Source of the DNA: Arthrobacter rhizosphaerae
Lineage (GTDB): Bacteria > Actinomycetota > Actinomycetes > Actinomycetales > Micrococcaceae
NCBI RefSeq assembly: GCF_023062595.1
Contig: NZ_JALLAN010000015.1
Coordinates: forward strand, 62,001-126,000
Length of the DNA: 64,000 nt
Direction of reading: 5' to 3'
The position numbers and the translations under genes were made by a program. A model generated the notes under the pieces. The model was not told the DNA's origin. It saw only the letters and a program-made list of their open reading frames with translations, and made no database searches. Within the stretch, counting starts at the first letter, position 1, and each line of letters starts with the position of its first letter. Of this stretch, positions 1 to 8,666 are shown one piece after another.

Positions 1-1082
1 ACACGCTGCGCAGCTCACGATTCGAGGAAACCTCCCCGATCCTTCGGCTTGTGGCCGGCGTTGGAACCCTCAACGACGCCGTACTTCCTGTGACAGCCCT
101 GGCGCTGGCGCAAAAGTACACGATTCCCGATGTTGTCCGCGAACTGGCCGGGAACGAACCAGAAGAATGGTGGGGACGCCAGGTCTACCGCGGCGAACTT
201 TCCTTCGAACGGGACCTCCTGGAGAGGCCCTACCGCTCCGACCTGCGGGTTTGGAGAACACCTGATGTCATGCTTTCCAGCGTGCAGGATTATCGGGCCG
301 GCCTTCCAGGCCTCCAGGAACACATCTGGGGTGTCACGCTCGGGCGCGAGCTGCAGGTGTTTGTTACCCACCCGGCCAACTCCGACACCGGATCATCTGC
401 CCGCCCGAACGCCTGGGCAGGGCATCGGATCCTCCCTCGTGTACATCAGCATCGGAATGCGCTGATCCACCTGCAGAGGTTCACCACCACGGATCCAATC
501 CGTTCCACACACTTGTGGCTTCCCCTGGCCCAAACGGATGAATACATCCAGCAGGGTGAATGGATCGCAGCACGCCGTGGCGAGGGATATGTCGCTATCG
601 CCACTCCTGGAGGCGTCCGCCCGGTCCTGGAAGGTGAGACAGCCTGGCAGGAATGGCTCCCGGTGGAGGGAGGCGCGGCCTGGATTACCGTCGTCGGACG
701 CAAGCAGGCCGACGGCGACTTCCGGGACTGGGTCAATTCCCTCGCATCCAGCGAGGTGCAGTGGCACCCTCGCGGTGAAGCTGATCCCGGGGTCCGATTC
801 GCGAGGGAGAATGCAGCCGTCATGGAAGTGACTTTCGAAACCGCGTTCCTGCTGGACGGTACTCCTGTTGGCCTCGTCAATGGCGTCCCCGAGAATGAGC
901 CGCATCTGGACAGCCCGGCAGTTCATGCAGAGTTCGACGACGGCCGAATCGACGTCGCCTGGCGTGGAAAGACACTGGCTCTCGACGTCGCCGGTTCACT
1001 CGCCACCCTCGCTGAGGCGTACGCCGTCGACAGTGCTTCAAGCCCCACCAAACTCGTAGGGAGCATGTCCAATGGCCGGTGA
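1..1082 (+). CDS. C-terminal part of a polysaccharide-lyase-like protein (5' end outside the window)
   Basis: The reading frame is open from the first bases of the window with no stop before 1080-1082, so the gene very likely starts upstream; the GTG at 51 is only an internal candidate. The visible ~345 residues look like the end of a large multidomain protein: a region rich in aromatic and charged residues (QEHIWGVTLG, then a His/Asn/Trp-rich stretch ending LPRVHQHRN), followed by beta-rich sequence. I recall similar stretches in uncharacterised proteins beside GH88/GH105 hydrolases, which suggests a heparinase- or rhamnogalacturonan-lyase-like enzyme, but I cannot name a family. It overlaps the GH105 gene by 11 nt, so the two are probably cotranscribed and coupled. 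A lyase releasing unsaturated uronates would supply the substrate for the next gene. That role is inference. Confidence 0.7.
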   Translation, partial: TLRSSRFEETSPILRLVAGVGTLNDAVLPVTALALAQKYTIPDVVRELAGNEPEEWWGRQVYRGELSFERDLLERPYRSDLRVWRTPDVMLSSVQDYRAGLPGLQEHIWGVTLGRELQVFVTHPANSDTGSSARPNAWAGHRILPRVHQHRNALIHLQRFTTTDPIRSTHLWLPLAQTDEYIQQGEWIAARRGEGYVAIATPGGVRPVLEGETAWQEWLPVEGGAAWITVVGRKQADGDFRDWVNSLASSEVQWHPRGEADPGVRFARENAAVMEVTFETAFLLDGTPVGLVNGVPENEPHLDSPAVHAEFDDGRIDVAWRGKTLALDVAGSLATLAEAYAVDSASSPTKLVGSMSNGR

Positions 1083-2220
1083 AGACACTTCCTCAGCGGA
1101 GCTCTCCGCTCCTCCTGTGCGTCCATTGGATCGCGCAGATCTTGTCAGGGACCTTGACTCGATCGAGGCAGCATTGATTTCCCGGACAGCCAGCATGGGG
1201 GTGGAACGCTGGTTCTGGGGCGAAGGCGTGTGCCTGCTGGCAGCATGGCGGGCCGCGGCCGCGCGCGGAGCCGAAACACCCGAACTCGTCACCACCTTCA
1301 CGCACAGGTTTCTTCCCAGCCCCCCGATCCTGGAACACGTCAATAACCTGGCACCAGGCGCCGCGGTGGCCGAGCTGTACAGCCGCGTCCCCGACCCGGC
1401 GATCAGGGCGCTCCTGGAGGCTTGCCTGGAATGGTATTCGCATGCCCCCGAAGCTACCCGCGCCCCTAACGGGGCGTTGGAACACTGGCCCGGCGGCGTG
1501 TGGGCTGACACCGTATATATGGCCGGGGAATTCCTCTTGCGCGCCGGAAACGTCCTGGACCGCCAGGACCTGGTTCAGGAGGCCGTGGACCAGTGGCTCG
1601 CGCACGCCGAGTTGCTACAGGACTCGGATTCCGGTTTGTTCGTTCACGGTACGCACGCCGGCGTACGCATCGACTCTTTCTGGGGCCGAGCCAACGCCTG
1701 GACTGCTTTGGCCGGGGCCGATCTTCTCGCCTTGGGGCGAACGGCCGAGCGGCTGGGAGAGGTGCGGGAACGTTTGGACCGCCAGCTGCAGACCCTTGCA
1801 CAACTACAGCCTGAGCACGGCGTCTGGGATGTCCTGGTTGACGGTCAGGTTGAGGTGCGGGGCGTGCTCGAAACGTCTGCCGCAGCCGGAATCGGGGCAG
1901 CAATGCTGCGAGCCGATGCCCTCACAGCCATCAAGGAAGCCACCTCAAACCCTACGACTGACCAAGCATCGTCGCGGTCAGCCTTGCGCGAGGCGGGGGA
2001 GCGGGCAGTCCGCGGTGCGTTGGCATACGTCCATGAAGGCACCTTGACCCGGGTCAGCGCCGGAACCGTTCTGCAACTCATTCCGTTCGGCTACTCCGTC
2101 ATCAGGGACGACCGCATCCAGCCTTGGGGACAGGGCCTTGCGCTTGAGGCAATAGCCGCCTGGCGCGAGACGACAAAAAGCGTGAATATGCCCGGCGGCC
2201 AACAGGGGGAAAACCTATGA
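1072..2220 (+). CDS. GH105 unsaturated glucuronyl/galacturonyl hydrolase
   Basis: A 382-residue protein of GH105 length and pattern (YteR/RhiN-type alpha/alpha barrel). The motif GGVWADTVYMAG puts the likely catalytic Asp at D146. A WGRANAW motif near residue 215 and a later ETSAAAGIGAAML segment are also typical. The family removes the 4,5-unsaturated uronic acid that lyases leave at the non-reducing end of oligosaccharides; the product rearranges to 5-keto-4-deoxyuronate. No signal peptide is visible, so it should act in the cytoplasm. The ATG is preceded by GGGAG about 8 nt upstream. It overlaps the upstream gene by 11 nt and kduI by 4 nt (ATGA), giving a coupled operon. Whether the preferred uronate is glucuronate or galacturonate cannot be read from the sequence. 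Confidence 0.85.
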   Translation: MAGEDTSSAELSAPPVRPLDRADLVRDLDSIEAALISRTASMGVERWFWGEGVCLLAAWRAAAARGAETPELVTTFTHRFLPSPPILEHVNNLAPGAAVAELYSRVPDPAIRALLEACLEWYSHAPEATRAPNGALEHWPGGVWADTVYMAGEFLLRAGNVLDRQDLVQEAVDQWLAHAELLQDSDSGLFVHGTHAGVRIDSFWGRANAWTALAGADLLALGRTAERLGEVRERLDRQLQTLAQLQPEHGVWDVLVDGQVEVRGVLETSAAAGIGAAMLRADALTAIKEATSNPTTDQASSRSALREAGERAVRGALAYVHEGTLTRVSAGTVLQLIPFGYSVIRDDRIQPWGQGLALEAIAAWRETTKSVNMPGGQQGENL

Positions 2221-3050
2221 TCACTACTAAGTACGCCCACAGCCCTGGGCACGTTGCCACTATGACCAGCCGGCAACTGAGGGATGCCTTCCTCGGAGAG
2301 GATCTCTTTCGGCCCGGCGAGGTTCATGGCCTGTACAGCCACAACGATAGAATTCTCGCCCTGGGAATCGTGCCCCTGGCAGAGCCGCTTGGGTTGCCCG
2401 TTCCGGACCAGATCAGGGCCGACCACCTGCTGCAGCGCCGGGAAGCGGGGGTGATTAATGTGGGTGGCCCGGGCGTGGTTTCGGCTGACGGCCAAGCGTA
2501 CAAGTTGAGCCATACTTCCACTATGTACTTGGGGCGCGGCGCCTCAGACGTTTCTTTTGCTTCGTCAGATCCAACGGATCCGGCTGCGTTTTACGTCTTC
2601 ACAGCAACATCGCATCAGGCCCTGCCCACGGCGCTTATCGAGCCGGAAATGATGAACGTCGTGGAGTTGGGATCGCAGGACGGTGCGAACCGACGCACCC
2701 TTCACCAGTGCATCTACGAAGGCGGGACGCAGAGCTCCCAGATCGCCTTCGGATACACCAAGGTTCACGCCGGAAGCTCATGGAATACGATGCCGGCCCA
2801 TACCCATGACCGGCGCACGGAGTCCTACCTCTATTTCGACCTGGCTCCCGACGATCGGGTTTTCCACATCATGGGTGAACCCCTCGAAACCCGCCACCTG
2901 ATTGTCGCTGACCGTCAGCTCGTAGTTTCCCCCAGTTGGTCGCTACATTTTGGCTCCGGCACGGGACCTTACACCTTCGTGTGGGCAACCGCGGGCGAAA
3001 ATACCACCTACAACGACATGGACAGCGTCCACGTCTCGGACATGCTGTGA
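2217..3050 (+). CDS. kduI: 5-dehydro-4-deoxy-D-glucuronate isomerase KduI
   Basis: A 277-residue cupin enzyme of normal KduI length. The metal-binding run AHTHDRRTE supplies H195, H197 and E202, and the C-terminal THVWATAGE-like segment (here TFVWATAGEN) is characteristic. KduI converts 5-keto-4-deoxyuronate, the product released by the GH105 enzyme, to 2,5-diketo-3-deoxygluconate. A KduD reductase would normally take that on to KDG, but no kduD-like gene is in this window, so it must lie elsewhere or its role be filled by another dehydrogenase. The start overlaps the GH105 stop (ATGA) with a GGGGGA ribosome binding site. The stop overlaps the next gene's GTG. Confidence 0.93.
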   Translation: MITTKYAHSPGHVATMTSRQLRDAFLGEDLFRPGEVHGLYSHNDRILALGIVPLAEPLGLPVPDQIRADHLLQRREAGVINVGGPGVVSADGQAYKLSHTSTMYLGRGASDVSFASSDPTDPAAFYVFTATSHQALPTALIEPEMMNVVELGSQDGANRRTLHQCIYEGGTQSSQIAFGYTKVHAGSSWNTMPAHTHDRRTESYLYFDLAPDDRVFHIMGEPLETRHLIVADRQLVVSPSWSLHFGSGTGPYTFVWATAGENTTYNDMDSVHVSDML

Positions 3051-3712
3051 AAACCGAAACCGAGGTCATATCCACCCTGGGAAAGTGGGGGGTGATTCCT
3101 GTCGTCGTCATTGACGATGCAGCGAATGCCGTGCCCCTTTTGACCGCACTCAGCCAGGCCGGACTGCCCATGGCTGAAATTACGTTCCGGACACCTGCAG
3201 GAGCAGAAGCCATTCGCGCTGTCGTGGATGCCGGCCTCACGGAAGGACCCGCCCCTGTCCTGATCGGCGCCGGCACGGTGACCACCGTTGAGGAGGTTGA
3301 CACAGCGGTCGACGCCGGCGCTCAGTTCATCGTCTCGCCGGGCTTCAGTCGGAGCGTAGTGGAACGCTGCCAAGAACACGGTGTCACGATAGTGCCGGGG
3401 GCCGTCACGGCAACAGAGATCCTGGCATGCCTGGAAATGGGTCTGCAGACAGTGAAGTTTTTCCCGGCATCAGTGTCGGGAGGTCCGTCCGCCGTCCAAG
3501 CACTGCTGGAACCCTTCGGTTCCCTGCAAGTGATCCCCACCGGCGGAATAAACCCGGACAATCTCAGCACTTACCTGACCATACCCAATGTGGTGGCAGC
3601 AGGCGGCAGCTGGATGGTGCCGCGAGCCGCGATCCAGTCCAGGGACTTCGTCGGGATCGGTGCACTCAGCGAACAAGCGGTTGCCCTTGCCATGGCAATC
3701 CGGCAGGACTGA
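3047..3712 (+). CDS. eda: 2-keto-3-deoxy-6-phosphogluconate (KDPG) aldolase
   Basis: A 221-residue class I aldolase of the Eda family. E44 (MAEITFRTPAG), the GAGTVT motif and the Schiff-base lysine K137 in TVKFFPAS are all present. It splits KDPG to pyruvate and glyceraldehyde-3-phosphate. The frame stays open upstream into kduI, but the homology begins at the GTG at 3047, which overlaps the kduI stop as GTGA; I chose this start for the overlap and the family N-terminus. It sits directly before the KDG kinase, so the two make the last two steps of uronate catabolism in this operon. Confidence 0.92.
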   Translation: MKTETEVISTLGKWGVIPVVVIDDAANAVPLLTALSQAGLPMAEITFRTPAGAEAIRAVVDAGLTEGPAPVLIGAGTVTTVEEVDTAVDAGAQFIVSPGFSRSVVERCQEHGVTIVPGAVTATEILACLEMGLQTVKFFPASVSGGPSAVQALLEPFGSLQVIPTGGINPDNLSTYLTIPNVVAAGGSWMVPRAAIQSRDFVGIGALSEQAVALAMAIRQD

Positions 3713-3715
3713 GCC

Positions 3716-4747
3716 GTGACCACACCTATCTGGAACACCGGGCTGGATGCTGAAACCAGGGCGGCCACAGGGAAAATGCTGCCACGTGAGCGTGCCGGAA
3801 GCACCCCTGAAGTTGTGACGGTGGGCGAATCCATGGCGCTTTTCAATCCGGCAACAGTCGGTCCCCTGCCACACGCCGGGACGTTTACCCTGGGCATCGG
3901 CGGTGCGGAAAGCAACGTGGCCATTGCCCTCAAGCGGCTGGATATCTCCGTGGCCTGGGTGGGCCGGCTCGGAAATGACACCCTCGGAAACCTGATCCGC
4001 CGGGAACTTCTGGCTGAGGCTTTGGAAGTTGTCTGCGCCCGGGACGATGACGCGCCCACGGGGCTCATGATCAAGGAGCGCCGCACATCGTCCAACACCA
4101 GGGTGTCTTACTACCGTGCCAATAGTGCGGGCTCACGGCTCTGCGTTGATGACATCCCCGCAGACCTCATTGCCGGGGCACGGCTGTTGCATCTGACAGG
4201 CATCACCCCCGCATTGTCCAGGTCGGCAGCCTCAGCGGTGCAATACTCCATCGACTGTGCAAAAGCTGCTGGAGTTAAGGTCTCCTTTGACCTTAACTAC
4301 CGGGCTTCTCTGTGGTCCATGCAGGAGGCGAAATCTGCCTACGAGGGTCTGATCGCTCAGGCAGACGTGGTCTTCGCGGGCGAAGAGGAGGCGGCGATAG
4401 TCGTCGACTACGCCGAAAATCCAATTCATCTCGCCGAGCGGCTGGTGAAACTCGGCCCGACCGAAGTTGTGATCAAGTTGGGCTCGGCAGGATGTGCCGC
4501 TCTTGTCGAGGGCATTGAGTATCATCAGCCCGCAATCCAGGTTGACGCCATCGACACGGTAGGAGCCGGGGATGCATTCGTCGCTGGCTACCTGGCGGAA
4601 TGGCTCCGTCATAAGAGCGTTCCTCAGCGGCTACTGACCGCAGTTCGCACGGGGGCGTTTGCCTGCCTGGTGCCAGGTGATTGGGAAGGCATGCCCTACC
4701 GCAACGAACTTTCCCTGCTGGACGCCACCGAACCCGTAAGCAGATAA
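3716..4747 (+). CDS. kdgK: PfkB-family 2-keto-3-deoxygluconate kinase
   Basis: A 343-residue ribokinase/PfkB-family sugar kinase. The glycine-rich GIGGAESNVAIALKRL near the N-terminus and the catalytic DTVGAGDAF motif, with the base at D286, are both present. Its place after the KDPG aldolase and KduI makes 2-keto-3-deoxygluconate the likely substrate, giving KDPG. The GTG start at 3716 is 3 nt after the eda stop. The first ~30 residues before EVVTVGESMALF are longer than usual, so a later start is possible. Confidence 0.9.
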   Translation: MTTPIWNTGLDAETRAATGKMLPRERAGSTPEVVTVGESMALFNPATVGPLPHAGTFTLGIGGAESNVAIALKRLDISVAWVGRLGNDTLGNLIRRELLAEALEVVCARDDDAPTGLMIKERRTSSNTRVSYYRANSAGSRLCVDDIPADLIAGARLLHLTGITPALSRSAASAVQYSIDCAKAAGVKVSFDLNYRASLWSMQEAKSAYEGLIAQADVVFAGEEEAAIVVDYAENPIHLAERLVKLGPTEVVIKLGSAGCAALVEGIEYHQPAIQVDAIDTVGAGDAFVAGYLAEWLRHKSVPQRLLTAVRTGAFACLVPGDWEGMPYRNELSLLDATEPVSR

Positions 4748-4794
4748 AAACGCCAGCCTGAACCAGGCACTCTTCCCAACAAGAAAGGCACACA

Positions 4795-4956
4795 GTGAGC
4801 AACAAAACGATCGTGGAAAAGACACTCGTTATCCATGTCCCCGAGAACCAGCAAACGGTTGACGTCCGTTTAGAGATCGAAACCAACTGCACGTGTTCGC
4901 CCAACCTCAGTTCTGGTGCGGGGTCGTACATAGACATGGAAGGCCCGTCGCGCTGA
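4795..4956 (+). CDS. Possible 53-residue small protein of unknown function
   Basis: A short frame with GTG start 6 nt after GAAAGG, 47 nt downstream of kdgK on the same strand. The protein begins VSNKTIVEKTLVIHVPENQ and contains one Cys-Thr-Cys pair near residues 32-34. It matches no family I recognise. It could be a real small last gene of the uronate operon, the truncated start of a decayed gene, or chance. The ribosome binding site and position support it; nothing else does. Confidence 0.35.
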   Translation: MSNKTIVEKTLVIHVPENQQTVDVRLEIETNCTCSPNLSSGAGSYIDMEGPSR

Positions 4957-5030
4957 ACTTCCAGAAACCCGAAGACGACGAGAATTCGGTTACTTCGGGA
5001 ACAAGTTGCGTTTCTCTCGCAGGGTACGAG

Positions 5031-6842
5031 CTAGGGTCGGCTGGCTCCTGGTTTTCGGTTGGGGATTTCTGTCCATCGGCGGCGCAGCGTGTGAGCCGCG
5101 GACTTGGGTTTACGGTCCCGCGTGAAGGCGCCTTTCTTGTTGCCGTCCACTCGAATGATGCCGTATGACGTCTGGAAGTCCGCGAAGTTCCAGACTTGCT
5201 CTCCCGTGACGGCTTCGACTCGGTCGAATACGCGGTGGTACATGTCCAGGAGGGCTGTTTGGTACTCCTCGCTCCATGGCTGGTCGTACAGGGAGTGAAG
5301 ACCGGGCAGGGTGTCGGCGCCGTACTCTGTGATGATGATCGGCCGGCCGTATTTCTGATCCCACTCGCGGAGTTCTTTTTCGAGGGCTTGCTCTGCTGAG
5401 GCCAAGTCACCGGTGTGGACGTACCAGCCGTAGTAGCGGTTCAGCATGATGACATCGAAAAGGTCTGCGACCTTGTCCTCGTTCGGTGTTCCCCGCACTT
5501 CATTGACGAATCCGACAGGGCGGGTCGGGTCCAGCTTGCGGGTCAGCGCCGCGAGGGGCTCGAAATAGGTTCTTGCGCCCTCTTCGGTGACATCGGGCTC
5601 GTTTGCAATTGACCAGAGGACGACTGACGGGTGGTTTTTATCCCTGGCAATGAGTTCGGTGATGGCTTGGCGATGGCTAGCCGCTGTTTCCTCGTTGACG
5701 AAGTCCTCTGCATAGGTTTTCTTGCCGCCTTCGCCGAAGAAGCCGGCGAAGGCTGCGTTGAGTCCCACTGCTGCTGTCTCGTCTATTACTACGATGCCGT
5801 GTCGGTCCGCAAAGTCCATAACCTCTTCGGCGTATGGGTAGTGGGAGGTACGGAATGAGTTCGCGCCGGTCCACTTCAAGAGCTGGAAGTCGTTGATCAT
5901 CTGGGCATTGCTGTGGCCCTTCCCGATGGTCACATGGTCCTCGTGCATGCCGAATCCGGTGAAGTAGAAGGGTTCGCCGTTGATCAGTAACTGTTTTCCT
6001 TGAACCTCGACACGACGGACTCCAAAGGGTTGGCTGTATGAGTCCACTACGGATCCCTCTTCAACCACCTCTACCACCATGGTGTACAGGTAGCCCATGC
6101 CGGGCTGCCACAGCTCGACATCGGGTATCTCAGCCGTTCCCTCTGCGCCGGCCGCTCCGCCCACCTCATTGCCATCGGCGTCGAGTATTCGAACGGTGAC
6201 TTGCTCGATGCCGCTGCCACCGACCAGGTCAATCCGGTAACCGACAGAGCCTCGCTTTCCCTCGAAGTCCGTCACCACAGTGACGTCCTCGATGTGGGCA
6301 GTAGGCGTGCTGTAAAGCCACACGCTGCGGTGGAGGCCTGAGTAGTTGTAGAAGTCGTGCAGATAGCGCTGCTTGCGTCGGCCGTCTTCAAGGACGGTTA
6401 CGCTGCCTGGTGGAATAGTGGCTTGCGTGAGCTCATTGTTGACCGCGATGGTGAGGCGGAACTCCTCCCCGGCCGTGACATGTTCTGTTATATCGGCGCT
6501 GAAGGGCGTGTAGCCGCCGGAATGTTCGGCCACCAAAATTTCGTTGACGAACACTTTTCCTGAGTGGGTTGCGGAATCAAGCCGCAAGTGAATGCGCTCT
6601 TCACTCCATCCCCTGGGTACCCGCACCTGCCGCTGGTACCAGACGTAGCCCACGTGCTCGCGTATGGCAGGGTCAGTGAAGACGTCGTTGTAGCTGGCCG
6701 GAACACCCATTTCTAGGGTGGTGTCCAAGGTAGAGTTTTGCCAGCCGTCACGAATCCCTGCCTGTTCGTGGTCAACTTGGAAACGGTAGAGGCCGTCGAG
6801 ATTGATCAACTCGCGCGTGGGGCTGTTTTGTGGTTTCAGCAT
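5031..6842 (-). CDS. uidA: GH2 beta-glucuronidase
   Basis: A 603-residue protein, the same length as E. coli GusA. The sandwich domain, immunoglobulin-like domain and TIM barrel follow in the usual order. The acid/base is E415 (SIANE) and the nucleophile E506 (IIITEYG). The N-K-K at 568-570 matches the NxK motif that binds the glucuronate carboxylate and separates glucuronidases from beta-galactosidases. It releases D-glucuronate from beta-glucuronides in the cytoplasm (no signal peptide). I start it at the ATG ending at 6842, preceded by AAAGGAG, rather than further upstream inside gntK; this leaves a 7-nt overlap with the gntK stop. It is the last gene of the importer-to-glucuronate run. 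Confidence 0.95.
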   Translation of the reverse strand: MLKPQNSPTRELINLDGLYRFQVDHEQAGIRDGWQNSTLDTTLEMGVPASYNDVFTDPAIREHVGYVWYQRQVRVPRGWSEERIHLRLDSATHSGKVFVNEILVAEHSGGYTPFSADITEHVTAGEEFRLTIAVNNELTQATIPPGSVTVLEDGRRKQRYLHDFYNYSGLHRSVWLYSTPTAHIEDVTVVTDFEGKRGSVGYRIDLVGGSGIEQVTVRILDADGNEVGGAAGAEGTAEIPDVELWQPGMGYLYTMVVEVVEEGSVVDSYSQPFGVRRVEVQGKQLLINGEPFYFTGFGMHEDHVTIGKGHSNAQMINDFQLLKWTGANSFRTSHYPYAEEVMDFADRHGIVVIDETAAVGLNAAFAGFFGEGGKKTYAEDFVNEETAASHRQAITELIARDKNHPSVVLWSIANEPDVTEEGARTYFEPLAALTRKLDPTRPVGFVNEVRGTPNEDKVADLFDVIMLNRYYGWYVHTGDLASAEQALEKELREWDQKYGRPIIITEYGADTLPGLHSLYDQPWSEEYQTALLDMYHRVFDRVEAVTGEQVWNFADFQTSYGIIRVDGNKKGAFTRDRKPKSAAHTLRRRWTEIPNRKPGASRP

Positions 6843-7390
6843 ATTTTGGCTCCTTTGAGGTCTTGAGTGTCTTCGGCCAGCGTGTGCAGCCATGCGGCTG
6901 CATCGGCGGCGATTGCTGCTGGATGCTTAGCGATGTCGAATAGCTTTCCGCGCTCCCCTTGTTGAAGGGGCTCGAGAGTTGCCAGCTGTGAGTCGAGGAG
7001 AGACGCAGGCATGAAATGCCCCGGGCGGGCGCTTAGTCTGGCGGCGAGCAGCTCTTTGGTTCCGTGCAGGTGTATGAAGGTGCTGTCCGGTGCGGCAGCC
7101 CGGATTTGGTCGCGGTAGGTGCGGCGCAGTGCGCTGCAGGCAATGATGGTTATGTACGGCGCGGCGCTAAGTTCTCGACCGATGACAGTTAGCCAGGGTG
7201 CACGATCTTGGTCCGTTAGTGCCTGACCGGCTTTCATTTTGGCTATGTTGACTGCAGGGTGCAGGTGGTCTCCGTCAATGAAGTGTCCGCCCAATTCCCG
7301 TGCCAGTAGTTGACCGACAGTAGATTTGCCACAGCCCGAGACCCCCATGATCACGACTTTCAGGGGGCGGGGATTTGCGTGGGGGCTCAC
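6836..7390 (-). CDS. gntK: Gluconokinase, GntK type
   Basis: A 184-residue P-loop kinase. The Walker A GVSGCGKST lies at residues 16-24, and DGDHLHP plus the SALRRTYRD segment follow the GntK pattern. It phosphorylates D-gluconate to 6-phosphogluconate. It starts with GTG overlapping the manD stop (GTGA) and its own stop overlaps uidA, so it is locked into the glucuronide run. Gluconate is not an intermediate of the glucuronate route, so its presence is unexplained: either gluconate is also imported, or the kinase accepts another aldonate. KDG phosphorylation is already covered by kdgK on the other strand. Confidence 0.9.
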   Translation of the reverse strand: MSPHANPRPLKVVIMGVSGCGKSTVGQLLARELGGHFIDGDHLHPAVNIAKMKAGQALTDQDRAPWLTVIGRELSAAPYITIIACSALRRTYRDQIRAAAPDSTFIHLHGTKELLAARLSARPGHFMPASLLDSQLATLEPLQQGERGKLFDIAKHPAAIAADAAAWLHTLAEDTQDLKGAKIC

Positions 7391-8616
7391 CAGTCGTGGA
7401 CCGTTCCGTCGATGAGGCGGTTGTAGGGCAGGTAGGCCTGTTGGTACGGATAGGCAGCTGCGGCCTCCTCATTGAATTCGACGCCGATGCCGGGCTTGTC
7501 GCCCGGGTGCAGGTAGCCGTCCTTGAAGGTCATGGACTGTTCAAAGACCTCGTTGGTCTTGTCCGAGTGCTGCATGTATTCCTGGATGCCGTAGTTGTGG
7601 ATGGCAAGGCCAACGTGGAGCTGTGCGGCGAAGCCCACCGGGGAGATGTCCGTGGGGCCGTGGAAGCCGGACTTGATCTGGTACTGCGCGGCGAAATCCA
7701 TCACCTTCTTCAGCGGCGAGATCCCGCCGAAGTGGGTGGATGCTGCCCGGACGTAGTCGATCAGCTGTTCCTTGATGATGGTCTGGAAATCGTACACGGT
7801 GTTGAAGATCTCACCGATGGCCAGGGGTGTGGTGGTGTGCTGGCGGACCAGTCGCAGCGCCTCCTGGTTCTCGGCCGGGGTGCAGTCCTCGAGCCAGAAC
7901 AGGTCATAGGGTTCCAGGGCCTTGCCCAGTTTGGCCGCCTGAATGGGGGTCATCCGGTGGTGGCCGTCATGCAGCAGCGGCAACTCCGGGCCGAATTCGT
8001 TCCGGACAGCCTCGAACACACTCGGAAGGTGGTGCAGGTACGCGCGGGTGTCCCAGTCCTCCTCCACCGGGAAAGCTCCGCGGCCCGCAGGTTCGTAGTC
8101 GTAGCGTTCGCCCGTCGCCTGCACTTGCGAGGCGACGCCGTAGATGGACTTCAGCGAGGGCACCGCGGTCTGGATCCGGACGGACTTGTACCCCAGTTCG
8201 AGGTGTTCACGGACGGAGTCGAAGAGCGAAGGAAGATCCATTCCTGAGGCATGACCGTAAGCCCTCAGCCCGTTGCGGGACGCCCCGCCCAGCAGCTGGT
8301 AGACCGGCATGCCCGCGATCTTCCCTTTGATATCCCACAGCGCCATGTCGACGGCGGCGATCGCGGCCATGGTCACTGGGCCACGGCGCCAGTATGCAGA
8401 GCGGTAGAGGAACTGCCAGGTGTCCTCGATCCGGTGCGGGTCCTTACCGATCAGCAGCTGCGCCACGTGTTCCTTCAGGTACGCTGCCACGGCGAGCTCG
8501 CGGCCGTTGAGGGTGGCGTCGCCGATACCCGTCACACCGTCCTCGGTGGTAATCCGCAGGGTCACAAAGTTACGGGAGGGACTCGTCACGAAGACATCAG
8601 CGGCGATGATTTTCAT
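7387..8616 (-). CDS. manD: D-mannonate dehydratase, enolase superfamily (ManD)
   Basis: A 409-residue enolase-superfamily enzyme of ManD/RspA type. The Mg ligands D217, E243 and E269 are evenly spaced by 26 residues as in characterised ManD proteins, with the HDGHH and GEIFN motifs. It dehydrates D-mannonate to 2-keto-3-deoxygluconate, the step done by the unrelated UxuA in enterobacteria. Family members range from efficient mannonate dehydratases to weak enzymes that also accept gluconate; its place between uxuB and uidA argues for a true mannonate role. A GAAAGG site precedes the ATG at 8616. Its end overlaps gntK by 4 nt. Confidence 0.9.
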   Translation of the reverse strand: MKIIAADVFVTSPSRNFVTLRITTEDGVTGIGDATLNGRELAVAAYLKEHVAQLLIGKDPHRIEDTWQFLYRSAYWRRGPVTMAAIAAVDMALWDIKGKIAGMPVYQLLGGASRNGLRAYGHASGMDLPSLFDSVREHLELGYKSVRIQTAVPSLKSIYGVASQVQATGERYDYEPAGRGAFPVEEDWDTRAYLHHLPSVFEAVRNEFGPELPLLHDGHHRMTPIQAAKLGKALEPYDLFWLEDCTPAENQEALRLVRQHTTTPLAIGEIFNTVYDFQTIIKEQLIDYVRAASTHFGGISPLKKVMDFAAQYQIKSGFHGPTDISPVGFAAQLHVGLAIHNYGIQEYMQHSDKTNEVFEQSMTFKDGYLHPGDKPGIGVEFNEEAAAAYPYQQAYLPYNRLIDGTVHDW

Positions 8617-8666
8617 TCTTTTTTCCTTTCAATGCTGGTGGGCGGGAGGAGCTCATCAGCCTTTTT

